From an uncultured Myxococcales bacterium (GTDB lineage: Bacteria > Myxococcota > Myxococcia > Myxococcales > Myxococcaceae): a stretch of 33,552 nt of DNA. The notes beneath the pieces are model-generated. The model ran no database searches. It saw only the letters and a list, made by a program, of their open reading frames with translations, and was not told where the DNA came from. The stretch lies in assembly GCA_903911905.1 (NCBI GenBank), contig CAIWFK010000170.1, positions 1-33,552 of the forward strand. Direction: 5' to 3'. Position numbers and translations under genes: made by a program. Positions 16,968-25,600 of this stretch are shown one piece after another (the first letter of the stretch is position 1; every line of letters starts with the position of its first letter).

Positions 16968-17860
16968 ATGAGATTCTCGCTGGTTGTCGGCATTGGGCTG
17001 CTGATGGGGTGTGAAGCTCGCTCGACGATGGGCTGACCTGGGTCGACGAGGCGACCGACCTCTCGCAGTCGATGATGGGCGACCTCTACGGCGTGCGCTC
17101 CGTGGTTTGGGGCAACGGGCAGTACGTGGCGTTCGCCGCGAAGGTCTTCACTTCACCCGACGCGCGCACGTGGACCGAGGTGCCCAAGGCCGATGGGCAG
17201 TGGCTGGCGTGCATGAGCTACGCGCAGGGGAAGTGGGTGAGCTCGGGTGGCTACGGCTGGCTCGCGACGACGGTGAGCGACCTCGGCGACTGGACGCAGC
17301 ACCCGCCCGACCCGAACTACACCACCGCGCACCATTCCCGCGGCGCGCTCGCACATGGAGTCGTCGACGGCGTCGATGCGTGGGTGGTGGTCGATGATGA
17401 CGGCGTCATCTTTCACTCGAGCGACGCGGTGACGTGGCAGTCCACCAGTGGGGTGACGCCGGTGCCGTCGGGGTTCACGTGGGGCACCATCTTCGCGTTC
17501 GGCAACGGCGTGTTCGTGGGCCTGCTGCCCGCGGGAGATGCCGTCATCCGCTCCGAGGACGCCGGCGCGACGTGGAGCCGGGTGGCGTTGCCGTCGACAG
17601 TCAGCGGCATGGTGTTCGCGCAGGGACACTTCACGCTGACCTCGAGCGGGAAAGTGTTCACCTCCGCCGACGGTGCGAGCTGGGTGGAACACGCCGCGCC
17701 CACCGCGAGGGCAGGGGACTTGTTCTACGGCCATGGGACGTGGTTGGCGCTCGACAACAACGCCATCTATCGATCGACCGACGAGCTGACGTGGACGAAG
17801 GTGTTCGACAACGGCAGCAACCCCGATGGGCTCTCGGCCATCGCGTTCGGGCCGAAGTGA
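16968..17860 (+). CDS. BNR-repeat lipoprotein (frameshifted after signal peptide)
   Basis: The ATG at 16968 encodes MRFSLVVGIGLLMGC, a lipoprotein signal, but that frame stops at 17033. The mature protein continues one base out of frame from about 17015 (SLDDGLTWVDEATDL onward) to 17860. One missing base near 17012-17022 explains the break. The mature part (about 280 residues) is a beta-propeller of BNR/Asp-box repeats: LDDGLTW, TSPDARTWTEV, HSSDAVTWQST, RSEDAGATWSRV, TSADGASWVEH and RSTDELTWTKV. Such proteins occur as sialidase-like or photosystem-assembly-like propellers, but no catalytic residues of a sialidase are apparent. It is divergent from the DUF1592 gene (98 bp) and convergent with the NmrA-like gene. 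Confidence 0.75.
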
Positions 17861-17866
17861 CGCGCT

Positions 17867-18781
17867 TCAGGCGCCGAGCGTCTTCAGGTGCTTCGAGAGT
17901 ACCTCGTGAAGCGGCGTCCACTTGAGGTCGGGATAGCGCGCGTTGTCGAGCGGGTCGACGAGGTTGCCCCGATTGCTGAACATGTTGTGCGAGTACTGCA
18001 TGCCCTGCCACGGCGGGAACGGGTCGCTGGTCGCCGGCATCAGCGCGCGCATGGCGCGAATCATCAGCCCGAGCGTGAAGACGTTGCCCACCCAGGTCAG
18101 CGTGAAGGGCCGGCCGGTCAGCTCGCTCATCAACGCCGCCAGCTGTCGTGGCGTCGTGCGCTCGCCGACCACCTTGAGCACCCGGGGCGCCTGCGGGTCC
18201 ATCGCCGCGGCGGCGGTGAAGGCGGCCACGTCGTCCATGGTGGTGAAGTCCAGCACTTGATCGGCGTTCTGCCAGTACAGGACGCGGTGGCGCTTGAAGA
18301 GAATGTACGGGGCCTGGCCGAGCAGCAACTCCATGAAGGCGCCGTTGAGGATGGAGGTCCACGCGATGCTCTTCGTGCCCAACACGTGCAGAAACTCGCG
18401 GTGGAAGTCGAGGTTGCGGTTCTCGCCCGGCGCGAGCTGCGAGAAGTCGAGCGCGTAGTCCGAGGGAATGAAGCGCGGGACGCCCGCCTTGACCGCGCCG
18501 TCGACGAGCACCGTCTGCGCGTCGACCATCACCTCTCGCAGGCCGAGCAACGTCGAGACCACGCACGACGCGCCTTCACACGCGCGCGCGACCTCGTCGA
18601 CGCGGGTCAGGTCGACGGGCACCACCGTTGCGCCTGCGGCCTCGAGGGGCGCGAGCTTCTGCGGAGCGCTGCCAGGTCGCGTCAACGCCACCACCTTCGC
18701 CCCGCGCGCCTTCAGCGCAGTCACCACCTTGAGCCCGAGGTGGCCTGCCGCGCCCGCGACCGCGATGGTGTGTTCCGTCAT
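17867..18781 (-). CDS. NmrA-like NAD(P)-binding oxidoreductase
   Basis: The protein has 304 residues and an N-terminal Rossmann fold: TIAVAGAAGHLGLKVVTAL carries the GxxGxxG dinucleotide motif, followed by LTRPGS at the usual cofactor-selecting position. Later segments (VVSTLLG, PSDYALDFS, WTSILNGAFMELL, DFTTMDDVAAFTAAAA) match the NmrA/isoflavone-reductase-like atypical short-chain dehydrogenases. The start ATG at 18781 gives the family-typical N-terminus MTEHTIAVAG; earlier in-frame starts only add non-conserved residues. Substrate unknown. It is convergent with the BNR gene (6 bp apart) and divergent from the TonB-like gene. Confidence 0.88.
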   Translation of the reverse strand: MTEHTIAVAGAAGHLGLKVVTALKARGAKVVALTRPGSAPQKLAPLEAAGATVVPVDLTRVDEVARACEGASCVVSTLLGLREVMVDAQTVLVDGAVKAGVPRFIPSDYALDFSQLAPGENRNLDFHREFLHVLGTKSIAWTSILNGAFMELLLGQAPYILFKRHRVLYWQNADQVLDFTTMDDVAAFTAAAAMDPQAPRVLKVVGERTTPRQLAALMSELTGRPFTLTWVGNVFTLGLMIRAMRALMPATSDPFPPWQGMQYSHNMFSNRGNLVDPLDNARYPDLKWTPLHEVLSKHLKTLGA

Positions 18782-18865
18782 GACTTCGGTGTACTCGGGT
18801 TTTGGCGTGTAGCCTCGAGATTGAGCGCGAACGGTGCGACGCAATGAGCGTCGTGGAGCAATCGT

Positions 18866-19570
18866 ATGACCCTCATGAGGGTTGGGGTGTCGGTCTCGCT
18901 GATGATCCACGTGCTCGCGCTGCTCATGCTGCGCGCGCCTCAGCACGAAGAAGCGCCAGAATCCGTGCGGTTCGTCATGACCGTCGAGGCGTCGCCCGAA
19001 CCCGCCGCACCGCCACCAGTCGAGAAGCCATCACCGCGACCCACGACGCACCCGGCAAACGCCACCCGCCAGGGGCTCGGTGCATCCGCCCCGGCGCTCC
19101 GCTCCGTGCCGCAGAATGACAGCTCGTCAGCTCCGACGGACTCTGCACGAGCGAATCGAGCCACCGAGAGCACCCTCGACCAGGAGCCCGCCAGCCCTGG
19201 CTACGGCTACTACGACGCACGAACGGTCGATCGACTCCCCACACCCGCCACCCCCACAGAGCATGCCGTCGAAATCAGCGCCGACGATCGGGTGTTCGAC
19301 GTCGACCTCACCATTTCCGGCAGTGGCCGAGTCGATGGGGTCGTGAGCGCAGATGCCACTGCAGGAGAGCTGCCGCGCGTCTGCCTCGACGAGTTCCGGC
19401 ATTGTCGGTTCATACCCGCCATGCTGCGGGCTCAGGACGTCTCGACGACCATTCCCGCTCGAATCACGCTGCCCAACGAGCCGAGGCATGATGGTGAGCC
19501 AGTGTGTAGACTTCGTGCTGCCGGTTGGGTGGTGGCCTGTCGACCGCCTCACTCGGCTCGGTCGCACTGA
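18866..19570 (+). CDS. TonB-like energy-transducing protein
   Basis: The protein has 234 residues. One N-terminal membrane segment (VGVSVSLMIHVLALLML) is followed by a Pro/Ser/Thr-rich spacer of about 90 residues and a C-terminal domain. That domain has a TonB-like pattern: DLTISGSGRVDGVVSADAT, then FRHCRFIPAMLRAQDVSTTIPARITL, matching the F-PA-x-G motif region of TonB. GGAG lies 7 bases before the ATG. No ExbB/ExbD genes are nearby. Similar orphan TonB-domain proteins are common in myxobacteria. A lipoprotein gene follows after 17 bases and is probably co-transcribed. Confidence 0.65.
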   Translation: MTLMRVGVSVSLMIHVLALLMLRAPQHEEAPESVRFVMTVEASPEPAAPPPVEKPSPRPTTHPANATRQGLGASAPALRSVPQNDSSSAPTDSARANRATESTLDQEPASPGYGYYDARTVDRLPTPATPTEHAVEISADDRVFDVDLTISGSGRVDGVVSADATAGELPRVCLDEFRHCRFIPAMLRAQDVSTTIPARITLPNEPRHDGEPVCRLRAAGWVVACRPPHSARSH

Positions 19571-19587
19571 TGACACCGAGGGAAGCA

Positions 19588-20754
19588 ATGGCGGTCGCGA
19601 TGAGGTGTCTCAGCGTGGCGCTCGCCCTCGGGGTGTCGGTGTCGCTCTCGGCCTGTTTCAACCCCGACGACATCTTCCTCGTCGACGGCCACGTCTTCTC
19701 CGACGCTGGAGTCGATGGTCAGGAAGTCCTGCTGCTGCGCAGCCGCGACTGCAGAGCGCCGAACTCCAGCTCGGTCGGCTCGCGGATGGTCGATGCCGGC
19801 GGCGCCTTCCACTTCGAGGTCTTCCGCGCACAAGCCCAGCCGCTCAGCCAAACCGGCGCAGGCTTCTGCTTCCGCGCCGTCGCTCGCTTCCCGACCGGCG
19901 CCGAGTCGTGGAACGATTTCAGCATCACCGACAACGTCGACGTGGGCACCCTCACCGACTGGGTTGCGAACCTGTCCCTCGATGGCGGCGTGGTGGTCTT
20001 CGACCCCTTGAACCCGCTCCCGCCGCTCGTGGACCCCAACGACGCCGCGGCCGAACAACTCGACCACCGCCTGCGCGCGACCACGACCGACGGCGGTGTC
20101 GTCTGGCTCGACGACGATCGCCCCGACACCTGGGACGGTGGGCCTGCGAGTCGGCACCCACTCCGCTTCGCGGCCTTCGAGATGGAGGACTTCACCGGTC
20201 AGTACACGCTGACCATGCGCGCGGCCTCGGCGATCAACTCGTCATTCTTCGCCCCGATGCGGAGCGTCGTCTTCACCCGCGCGGCAGAAGTACCGCCCTT
20301 CACCGGAACGCTCGTGCCAGTGAGCCGCGGGCTCGAGTGTCCCCCGCTGCGCTCGCCGTGTCCGCTGACCGACGGCTTGCTCGTGTCGACGCAGTTCGAG
20401 GGTGTCCCCGAGTTCTCCATCGCGCTTCCCGTCGCGACGCCGCTCGAGGCGGTCGTGCTGCGCGGTGTCGAGACCCGGCCGAATGACGACAACCTGCGGG
20501 AAGTGAGGCTCGAGCTGAGTCTCGGGGACGGAGGTCTCACCACCATCGACGTGCTGGATGCCTTCTCGGTGTATTCCTCGCAGAACTCCATACTCGGCGT
20601 GCTCGACGACGGTGGCATCGACTACCAGGTGGGCTTCGAGATCTACCGCGTCATTCCGGTCGATGAGCCCGAGGCGATCTCGAGCGTGAGAGTCATCTTC
20701 CCCGGCGAGCTTCAGCGGGCGAGCGAGGTCTCGCTGTTCGCGCGAGGGCATTAA
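19588..20754 (+). CDS. Hypothetical lipoprotein
   Basis: The protein has 388 residues. MRCLSVALALGVSVSLSAC is a lipoprotein signal (the gene starts four codons earlier at the ATG at 19588, with AGGGA upstream; the first ATG in phase with the ribosome-binding site was chosen). The mature region begins NPDDIFLVDGHVFSDAGVDGQEVLLLRSRDC, suggestive of a carboxypeptidase-regulatory-like or transthyretin-like beta domain. A second beta-rich half follows, with Asp/Gly-rich turns and paired cysteines (CPPLRSPCP). No enzyme motif was recognised. It follows the TonB-like gene closely, so an envelope role is likely. Confidence 0.75.
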   Translation: MAVAMRCLSVALALGVSVSLSACFNPDDIFLVDGHVFSDAGVDGQEVLLLRSRDCRAPNSSSVGSRMVDAGGAFHFEVFRAQAQPLSQTGAGFCFRAVARFPTGAESWNDFSITDNVDVGTLTDWVANLSLDGGVVVFDPLNPLPPLVDPNDAAAEQLDHRLRATTTDGGVVWLDDDRPDTWDGGPASRHPLRFAAFEMEDFTGQYTLTMRAASAINSSFFAPMRSVVFTRAAEVPPFTGTLVPVSRGLECPPLRSPCPLTDGLLVSTQFEGVPEFSIALPVATPLEAVVLRGVETRPNDDNLREVRLELSLGDGGLTTIDVLDAFSVYSSQNSILGVLDDGGIDYQVGFEIYRVIPVDEPEAISSVRVIFPGELQRASEVSLFARGH

Positions 20755-20773
20755 CGCGCCAATGAAGAGGCTG

Positions 20774-20799
20774 TTTTGAGGCGTTTAAGTGCCTGAAAC
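20774..20799. promoter_or_regulatory. Operator candidate upstream of hipBA
   Basis: This is a 26-base imperfect palindrome centred on TTTAA: TTTTGAGGC at the left mirrors GCCTGAAAC at the right, with the AGGC/GCCT arms exact. It ends four bases before the -10-like TATAAA. HipB proteins bind such palindromes to repress their own operon; that role here is inferred. Confidence 0.5.
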
Positions 20800-20802
20800 T
20801 GG

Positions 20803-20808
20803 TATAAA
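20803..20808 (+). promoter_or_regulatory. -10 element of the hipBA promoter, leaderless start
   Basis: TATAAA lies 9 bases before the ATG of the antitoxin gene, and no ribosome-binding site precedes that ATG. This spacing suggests that the transcript starts at or within a few bases of the start codon. No clear -35 box is present at 17 bp. Confidence 0.5.
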
Positions 20809-20817
20809 GACCCGTAT

Positions 20818-21129
20818 ATGGCGCCTTATCTCCGAAGCATGGCCGAGGTGCTTCAGGCGCTCGGGTTGCGCGCCCAACACCTCCGGCTTCTGCAGAACGT
20901 GACGCAGCGCGAGCTGGCGGCCAACGCCGGGGTCGGGCTCAAGGCGCTCCGCCGGTTCGAGGCCACGGGGCAGGGCACGCTCGAGACCGCCATGCGCATC
21001 GCGGTCGCGCTCGGCGTCGAAGACGGGTTCGGCACGCTCTTCGCGGCCCCGCCGTTCCAGACGCTGGCCGACGCCGAAGCGCAGCTCGTCGCCACGACTC
21101 GCCGCCGCGCCCGCAAGAGGGCCTCGTGA
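20818..21129 (+). CDS. HipB-like antitoxin, XRE-family DNA-binding protein
   Basis: The protein has 103 residues. A helix-turn-helix of the Cro/CI type spans about residues 16-70 (LRLLQNVTQRELAANAGVGLKALRRFEATGQGTL is the recognition region, with the usual hydrophobic spacing), followed by a basic tail (TTRRRARKRAS). It sits directly before and overlaps the HipA gene (GTGA, 21126-21129), the standard antitoxin-toxin order. It should bind the palindrome upstream and neutralise the kinase. An internal ATG at 20839 is a possible alternative start but removes seven residues without improving the context. Confidence 0.88.
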   Translation: MAPYLRSMAEVLQALGLRAQHLRLLQNVTQRELAANAGVGLKALRRFEATGQGTLETAMRIAVALGVEDGFGTLFAAPPFQTLADAEAQLVATTRRRARKRAS

Positions 21130-22367
21130 CCTTCACTCCGGTCACCCGGCTCAAGGTGTTCCACGAGCCGAGAGAAGGCCAGCGACAGCTCGTCGGTCGA
21201 TTGCTTCGCCACGGTCACGAACTGCTCTTCGAATTCGACCCAACCTTCATCGCGACGGGGCTCGAGCTCGCGCCCTTCACGTTGCCGCTTCGGCCGGGGG
21301 TCGTTCCTGGCGACCCGCGACGCTTCGATGGGCTGATGGGGCTCTTCGACGACAGCCTGCCCGACGGCTGGGGCCGGTTGCTCCTCGACCGCCGCGCGCG
21401 GCAGCAAGGGTATTCCAGTGCGCAGCTGGGGCCGCTCGACCGGCTCTCGCTCGTGGGAGCGAGCGCGATGGGGGCGCTGGTCTACGAGCCTGAGCAGCTG
21501 GTCGAGCGACCGACCGTGCTCGACCTGGCGAGCTTCCGCCAGGAGGTCGATACCGTGCTTGCCGACGGAAAGCGCGCCGACTTCGAGCGGCTCTTCGCCA
21601 TCGGCGGTTCACCGCATGGCGCCCGCCCCAAGGCCGTCGTGCAAATCGATCGCCAGGGCAGGCTTCACGCGGGGGCGACGCACGCGCTGCCCGACTGCAC
21701 GCCGTGGCTGGTGAAGTTCCCCTCGAAGAACGACGCAGCCGACAGCGGCGCGCTCGAGCTCGCGTACTGCCTGATGGCGAAGGCGGCCGGCATCGACGTG
21801 CCCGAGACCCGGCTGCTGGCGCGGAAGTACTTTGCCATTCGTCGCTTCGATCGTGACGGTACGCGCAAGGTGCACCAACTCACGCTCGCTGGTCTGCTCG
21901 ACGCGCCGCACACCACGCCGTCGCTCACCTACGAAGAGCTGCTGCTCGTGACCCGGCGACTGGTGAAGGTCGAGGCCGCGGTGGTCGAGATGTTCCGGCG
22001 CGCGTGCTTCAACGTGTTCGCGCACAACCGCGACGACCACTCGAAGAACTTCTCGTTCTCGATGAACGAGCGAGGGCGGTGGAGCGTCAGCCCTGCCTAC
22101 GACTTGAGCTTCTCCGACGGCCCTGGCGGCGAACACTGGATGCTGGTCGCGGGGGAGGGCGCCGACCCGGGGCGCGCGCACCTCGAGGCGTTGGCTCGGA
22201 AGACTGACTTGAAGCGCGTGGGGCCGATCATCGACGAGGTGCGCAGCGCGGTGGATCGGTTCGCGTCCTTCGCCGATGAGGCGGGAGTGCCGGCGAGGAC
22301 CCGCGTTCGCGTTGCGCTTGAGCTTGGCGTTTCTACAGGGGGCGTACGGACGCGCGGCGGCGGGTGA
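21126..22367 (+). CDS. hipA: HipA-family serine/threonine kinase toxin
   Basis: The protein has 413 residues and starts at the GTG overlapping the antitoxin stop. It has an N-terminal HipA subdomain (residues about 5-105, with FDGLMGLFDDSLPDGWGRLLLDRR). The Gly-rich loop GGSPHGARPK follows (Ser162 lies where HipA-type kinases autophosphorylate), then the nucleotide-binding WLVKFPSK. The catalytic motif is DDHSKN (Asp303, Lys307, Asn308) and the metal-binding YDL is at Asp326. All kinase motifs are intact, so it is predicted active. Known HipA enzymes phosphorylate aminoacyl-tRNA synthetases or other translation targets and cause growth arrest; the target here is not deducible. The C-terminal few residues (GGVRTRGGG) look non-conserved. 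Confidence 0.92.
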   Translation: MTFTPVTRLKVFHEPREGQRQLVGRLLRHGHELLFEFDPTFIATGLELAPFTLPLRPGVVPGDPRRFDGLMGLFDDSLPDGWGRLLLDRRARQQGYSSAQLGPLDRLSLVGASAMGALVYEPEQLVERPTVLDLASFRQEVDTVLADGKRADFERLFAIGGSPHGARPKAVVQIDRQGRLHAGATHALPDCTPWLVKFPSKNDAADSGALELAYCLMAKAAGIDVPETRLLARKYFAIRRFDRDGTRKVHQLTLAGLLDAPHTTPSLTYEELLLVTRRLVKVEAAVVEMFRRACFNVFAHNRDDHSKNFSFSMNERGRWSVSPAYDLSFSDGPGGEHWMLVAGEGADPGRAHLEALARKTDLKRVGPIIDEVRSAVDRFASFADEAGVPARTRVRVALELGVSTGGVRTRGGG

Positions 22368-22663
22368 CGCTGCGCTCCGCAGTGGCCTCAATGGCAGGCA
22401 GTCGGGCCGGGGTGCGTGAGGCGATGCTTCTTGCGGGGTTGCCCCTCGATCTCGAGGCGCGGGTCCTCACGTAACTGCACTCATGGTTGCAATAGGCGCT
22501 CCCTCGGGTGCCTATTGCAACCATGAGCGCGAAAAATCAGCCCATCGCTGAAATCACGTGCGCAACCAGACCATCGAGGCGAGGAGCTGGTGGGCGAAGC
22601 CAGCAAAGATGGTCGCAGAACGCTCGATGCCGCCTGCCCTCGAGGCGGAGTGACTCCCATTCC
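22368..22663. other. Intergenic region between hipA and the VPS10-like gene
   Basis: This convergent gap of 296 bases has no convincing gene on either strand. It contains the 18-bp inverted repeat at 22480-22527. The short frames flanking it have no recognisable homology. No terminator with a T-tract was seen. Confidence 0.6.
22480..22527. repeat. Perfect 18-bp inverted repeat with 12-base loop
   Basis: CTCATGGTTGCAATAGGC at 22480-22497 is exactly complementary to GCCTATTGCAACCATGAG at 22510-22527, separated by GCTCCCTCGGGT. The arms are noticeably richer in A/T than the surroundings. No T-run follows on either strand, so a simple Rho-independent terminator is not supported. It could be a bidirectional transcript-end hairpin, a small mobile-element relic or a protein-binding site. 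Confidence 0.85.
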
Positions 22664-25600
22664 TCACCGCTCGTCGTCGTCGTGCTCCTCTTCCCGCTCG
22701 TCCGGCTCGATGCGGAACCGATCGCGCTGCTTCTCACGGTACCGCTGCAGGTTCGGCCCCTTGCCCCCGGGCATTCGCCTGGTCTGCGAGTCCCACGTGG
22801 CGTGGTCGAGCAGCGTCAGCTTCTGTGGCAGCACGGCGTTGACCGCGTCGAGCCGCGCACCGACCAGCTTCGTCCACTCCCCTTCGAGGTCGGTGAACTC
22901 CGCGCGCAGCGTGCTGGCGTACCGCTTCTGCTCCTCGGTGGGCGGCCCGTCGAACCCATTCGTCGCCGAGTAGAGCGAGGCCGCGTGTTCGCGCAGCCGC
23001 TCTTCCCCGGTGATGGCGCCGCCTTCCTTGGTCGCCACCACCTTCCGGCGCAACGCCTCGACGTCAGCCACCCAGGCGGTGAGCACCGGGTCCTTCTTTC
23101 CGCTCGCCGCAATCGCCGCCGTGGCCTGCTCGATGCGCGTGGTGAAGAACGCCAGGTCTTCGAGCAGCGCGAAGGCCTGCATCACCACCTCTTCGCGCGC
23201 CTTCAAGTCGGCGAGGGTGGCGCTCGAGCTGGGGCTCAGGCCCACCTCGATCTTCTTTTCCACCACCGTCGTGCCGCGCGTGATGCGCACGGTGTACGTG
23301 CCAGGCAACTGCAAGGGGCCCACGGCCGCTTCCCACGCCATCGTCGCGCCACGGGACGTGCGCGGAGCCACCTTCCGCATCGGCCAGTTCACGCGGTTCA
23401 AGCCCCTGCGCTTGCTGCCGGTGAGCTTCTCGACCAGCGCGCCATTCGCGTCCAACACCTCGATGGTGAACGGCCCGTAGATGTGCCGCTTGGCCTGCCA
23501 ATAGGTGATGACCGCGGTCTCGGGAGCGTTGTCGCCCACGAAGGTCGCCGCGCCCTCGACCCAGCCACCGACCTGGTTCAACGGCTGCCGCGCCGGCCGC
23601 GCGTCGACGATGGCGATGTCCTTCGCCGCCACCTCGGCCGACAGCGTACGCAGCGGCGTCAGGTCGTCGAGAATCCAGATGCCGCGCCCATGCGTGCCGA
23701 TGACCAGGTCGCCATCGCGCGCTTGAATGGCCAGGTCGCGCACCGCCACGTGCGGGAAGTGCGTGCCGGTGAAGCGTGCCCAGTGCGCGCCGGTGTCCAG
23801 CGACAGCCACAGCCCCAGCTCGGTGCCCAGGAAGAGCAGGCGCGGCTGCGTGGGGTCTTCACGAATCACGTGCGCGTAGCCCTCGACGCCGGTGGTGTCG
23901 ACCCGCTTCCAGGTCTTGCCCGCGTCTTCGGTGCGGTACACCCACGGCGAGAAGTCGCCGAACATGTGCCGGTCGAAGGTCACCATCGCCACGCCTGCGG
24001 CGGCGTGCCCGGGCTCGATGGTCGAGACCCAGCTGTTGGGGGGCAGGCCGGGGAGCTCCTTCACGACATTCGTCCACGTCTTGCCGTCATCGCGCGAGAC
24101 CTGCAGGTTGCCGTCGTCGGTCCCGACCCAGATCAGACCTTTTTGCTTCGGAGATTCCGCGATGGCCGTAATGACCGTGTGCATCTCGGCCGAGGAGTTG
24201 TCGACCGTGATGCCGCCCGATTCTTCCTGCTTCTGCTTCTCGGGGTCGTTGGTGCTCAGGTCGGGCGAGATGCGCTGCCAGCTCTGGCCGTGATTCACAC
24301 TGCGGAACAGGAACTGCGCGCCGAGGTAGAGCGCGTTCTTGTCGTGGGGGCTGGTCGCCACCGGCGTGTTCCAGTGGAAGCGCAGCTTCTCGCCCTTGAG
24401 CGGCCGGGGCTGAATGTCGCGCGCTTCGTGCGTGCGCCGGTTGATGCGCCCCAACACGCCGCCCTGCGCTTCGGCGTAGGCGTAGTTCGGGTCCGACGGG
24501 TCGGCGAAGGTGAAGAAGCCGTCGCCGCCGAAGAGGTTCTCCCACCGCGCGTTGGTCACGCCGCCGGGGAACGACGAATCGGCCACCCAGCTCGAGTTGT
24601 CCTGCAGGCCGCCGTAAACGTGGTACGGCACCGCGTCGTCGACGGCCACGTGGTAGAATTGGCTGATGGGCAGGTTCGAGCCCTTCCACCAGTGGTTGCC
24701 GCGGTCGTGCGAGAAGAAGAAGCCGCCGTCGTCGCCCAGCAACACCTCGTTCGGGTTGGCAGGGTCTACCCACAGCGCGTGCACGTCGCCGTGAATGCCG
24801 TTCGACACGTTCGAAAAGCTCTTGCAGGCGTCTTCACTGGCCAGCAGCGAGCCCGCAGTCTTGTACACGCGGTTCGCATCGGTGGGGTCGACCACCAGGT
24901 TCGAGAAATAGAACGGCCGCCACACCATGTCGGGGCCGTCGTCGCCCCGCGCCCAGGTCTTGCCCGAGTCGTCGGACACGAAGATGGCGCTCTTCACCGT
25001 CTCGATGAAGGCGTAGACGCGCTGGCTGCGCGAGGGTGCCACCGCGAGCGCCACGCGACCCCACGGCTTGGCAGGCAGGCCCTTGCCGGCCGCACCGCCG
25101 TCCTTCAATTCGCTGAAGGTCTTCCCACCGTCGGTCGACTTGAACATCGCGCTGCCGCTGAAGGCCTCGGGGCCGTTGCCGCCCGAGCGAAAGGTCCACC
25201 CCTGCCGGCGGAAGTCCCACAGGCCGGCGTAGACCACGTCGGGTGACTTCGGGTCGATGGCGACTGACGAGCAACCGGTCGACGCGTTGGGCCCTTTGAG
25301 CACTTGCGAGAAGGTCTTGCCGCCGTCGGTGGTCTTGTAGAGCCCGCGGTCGGTCGAGTCGCTGAACAGCCGACCCGGCACGCAGACGAACGCCGTCTGG
25401 GGGTTGCGCGGGTCGAGCACGATGGCGCTGACCCGTTCGCTCGACGAGGGAATCGCCACCTTCGTCCACGATTCGCCGCCGTCGGTGGTCTTGTACACGC
25501 CGTCCCCGAAGCTCACCGAGTTGCGCGTCCAGCTCTCACCCGTGCCGACCCACAACACGTCGGGGTTCTTCGGGTCGACCGCCAGCGCGCCGATGGACTG

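Noticed and set aside
22480-22527. Rho-independent terminator for hipA or the opposing gene
   Set aside because: The stem is strong but no T-tract follows on either strand, so it was listed as an inverted repeat instead.
22508-25246. 912-codon open frame on the plus strand
   Set aside because: It is the shadow of the VPS10-like gene on the other strand; the Asp-box repeats are read only on the minus strand.
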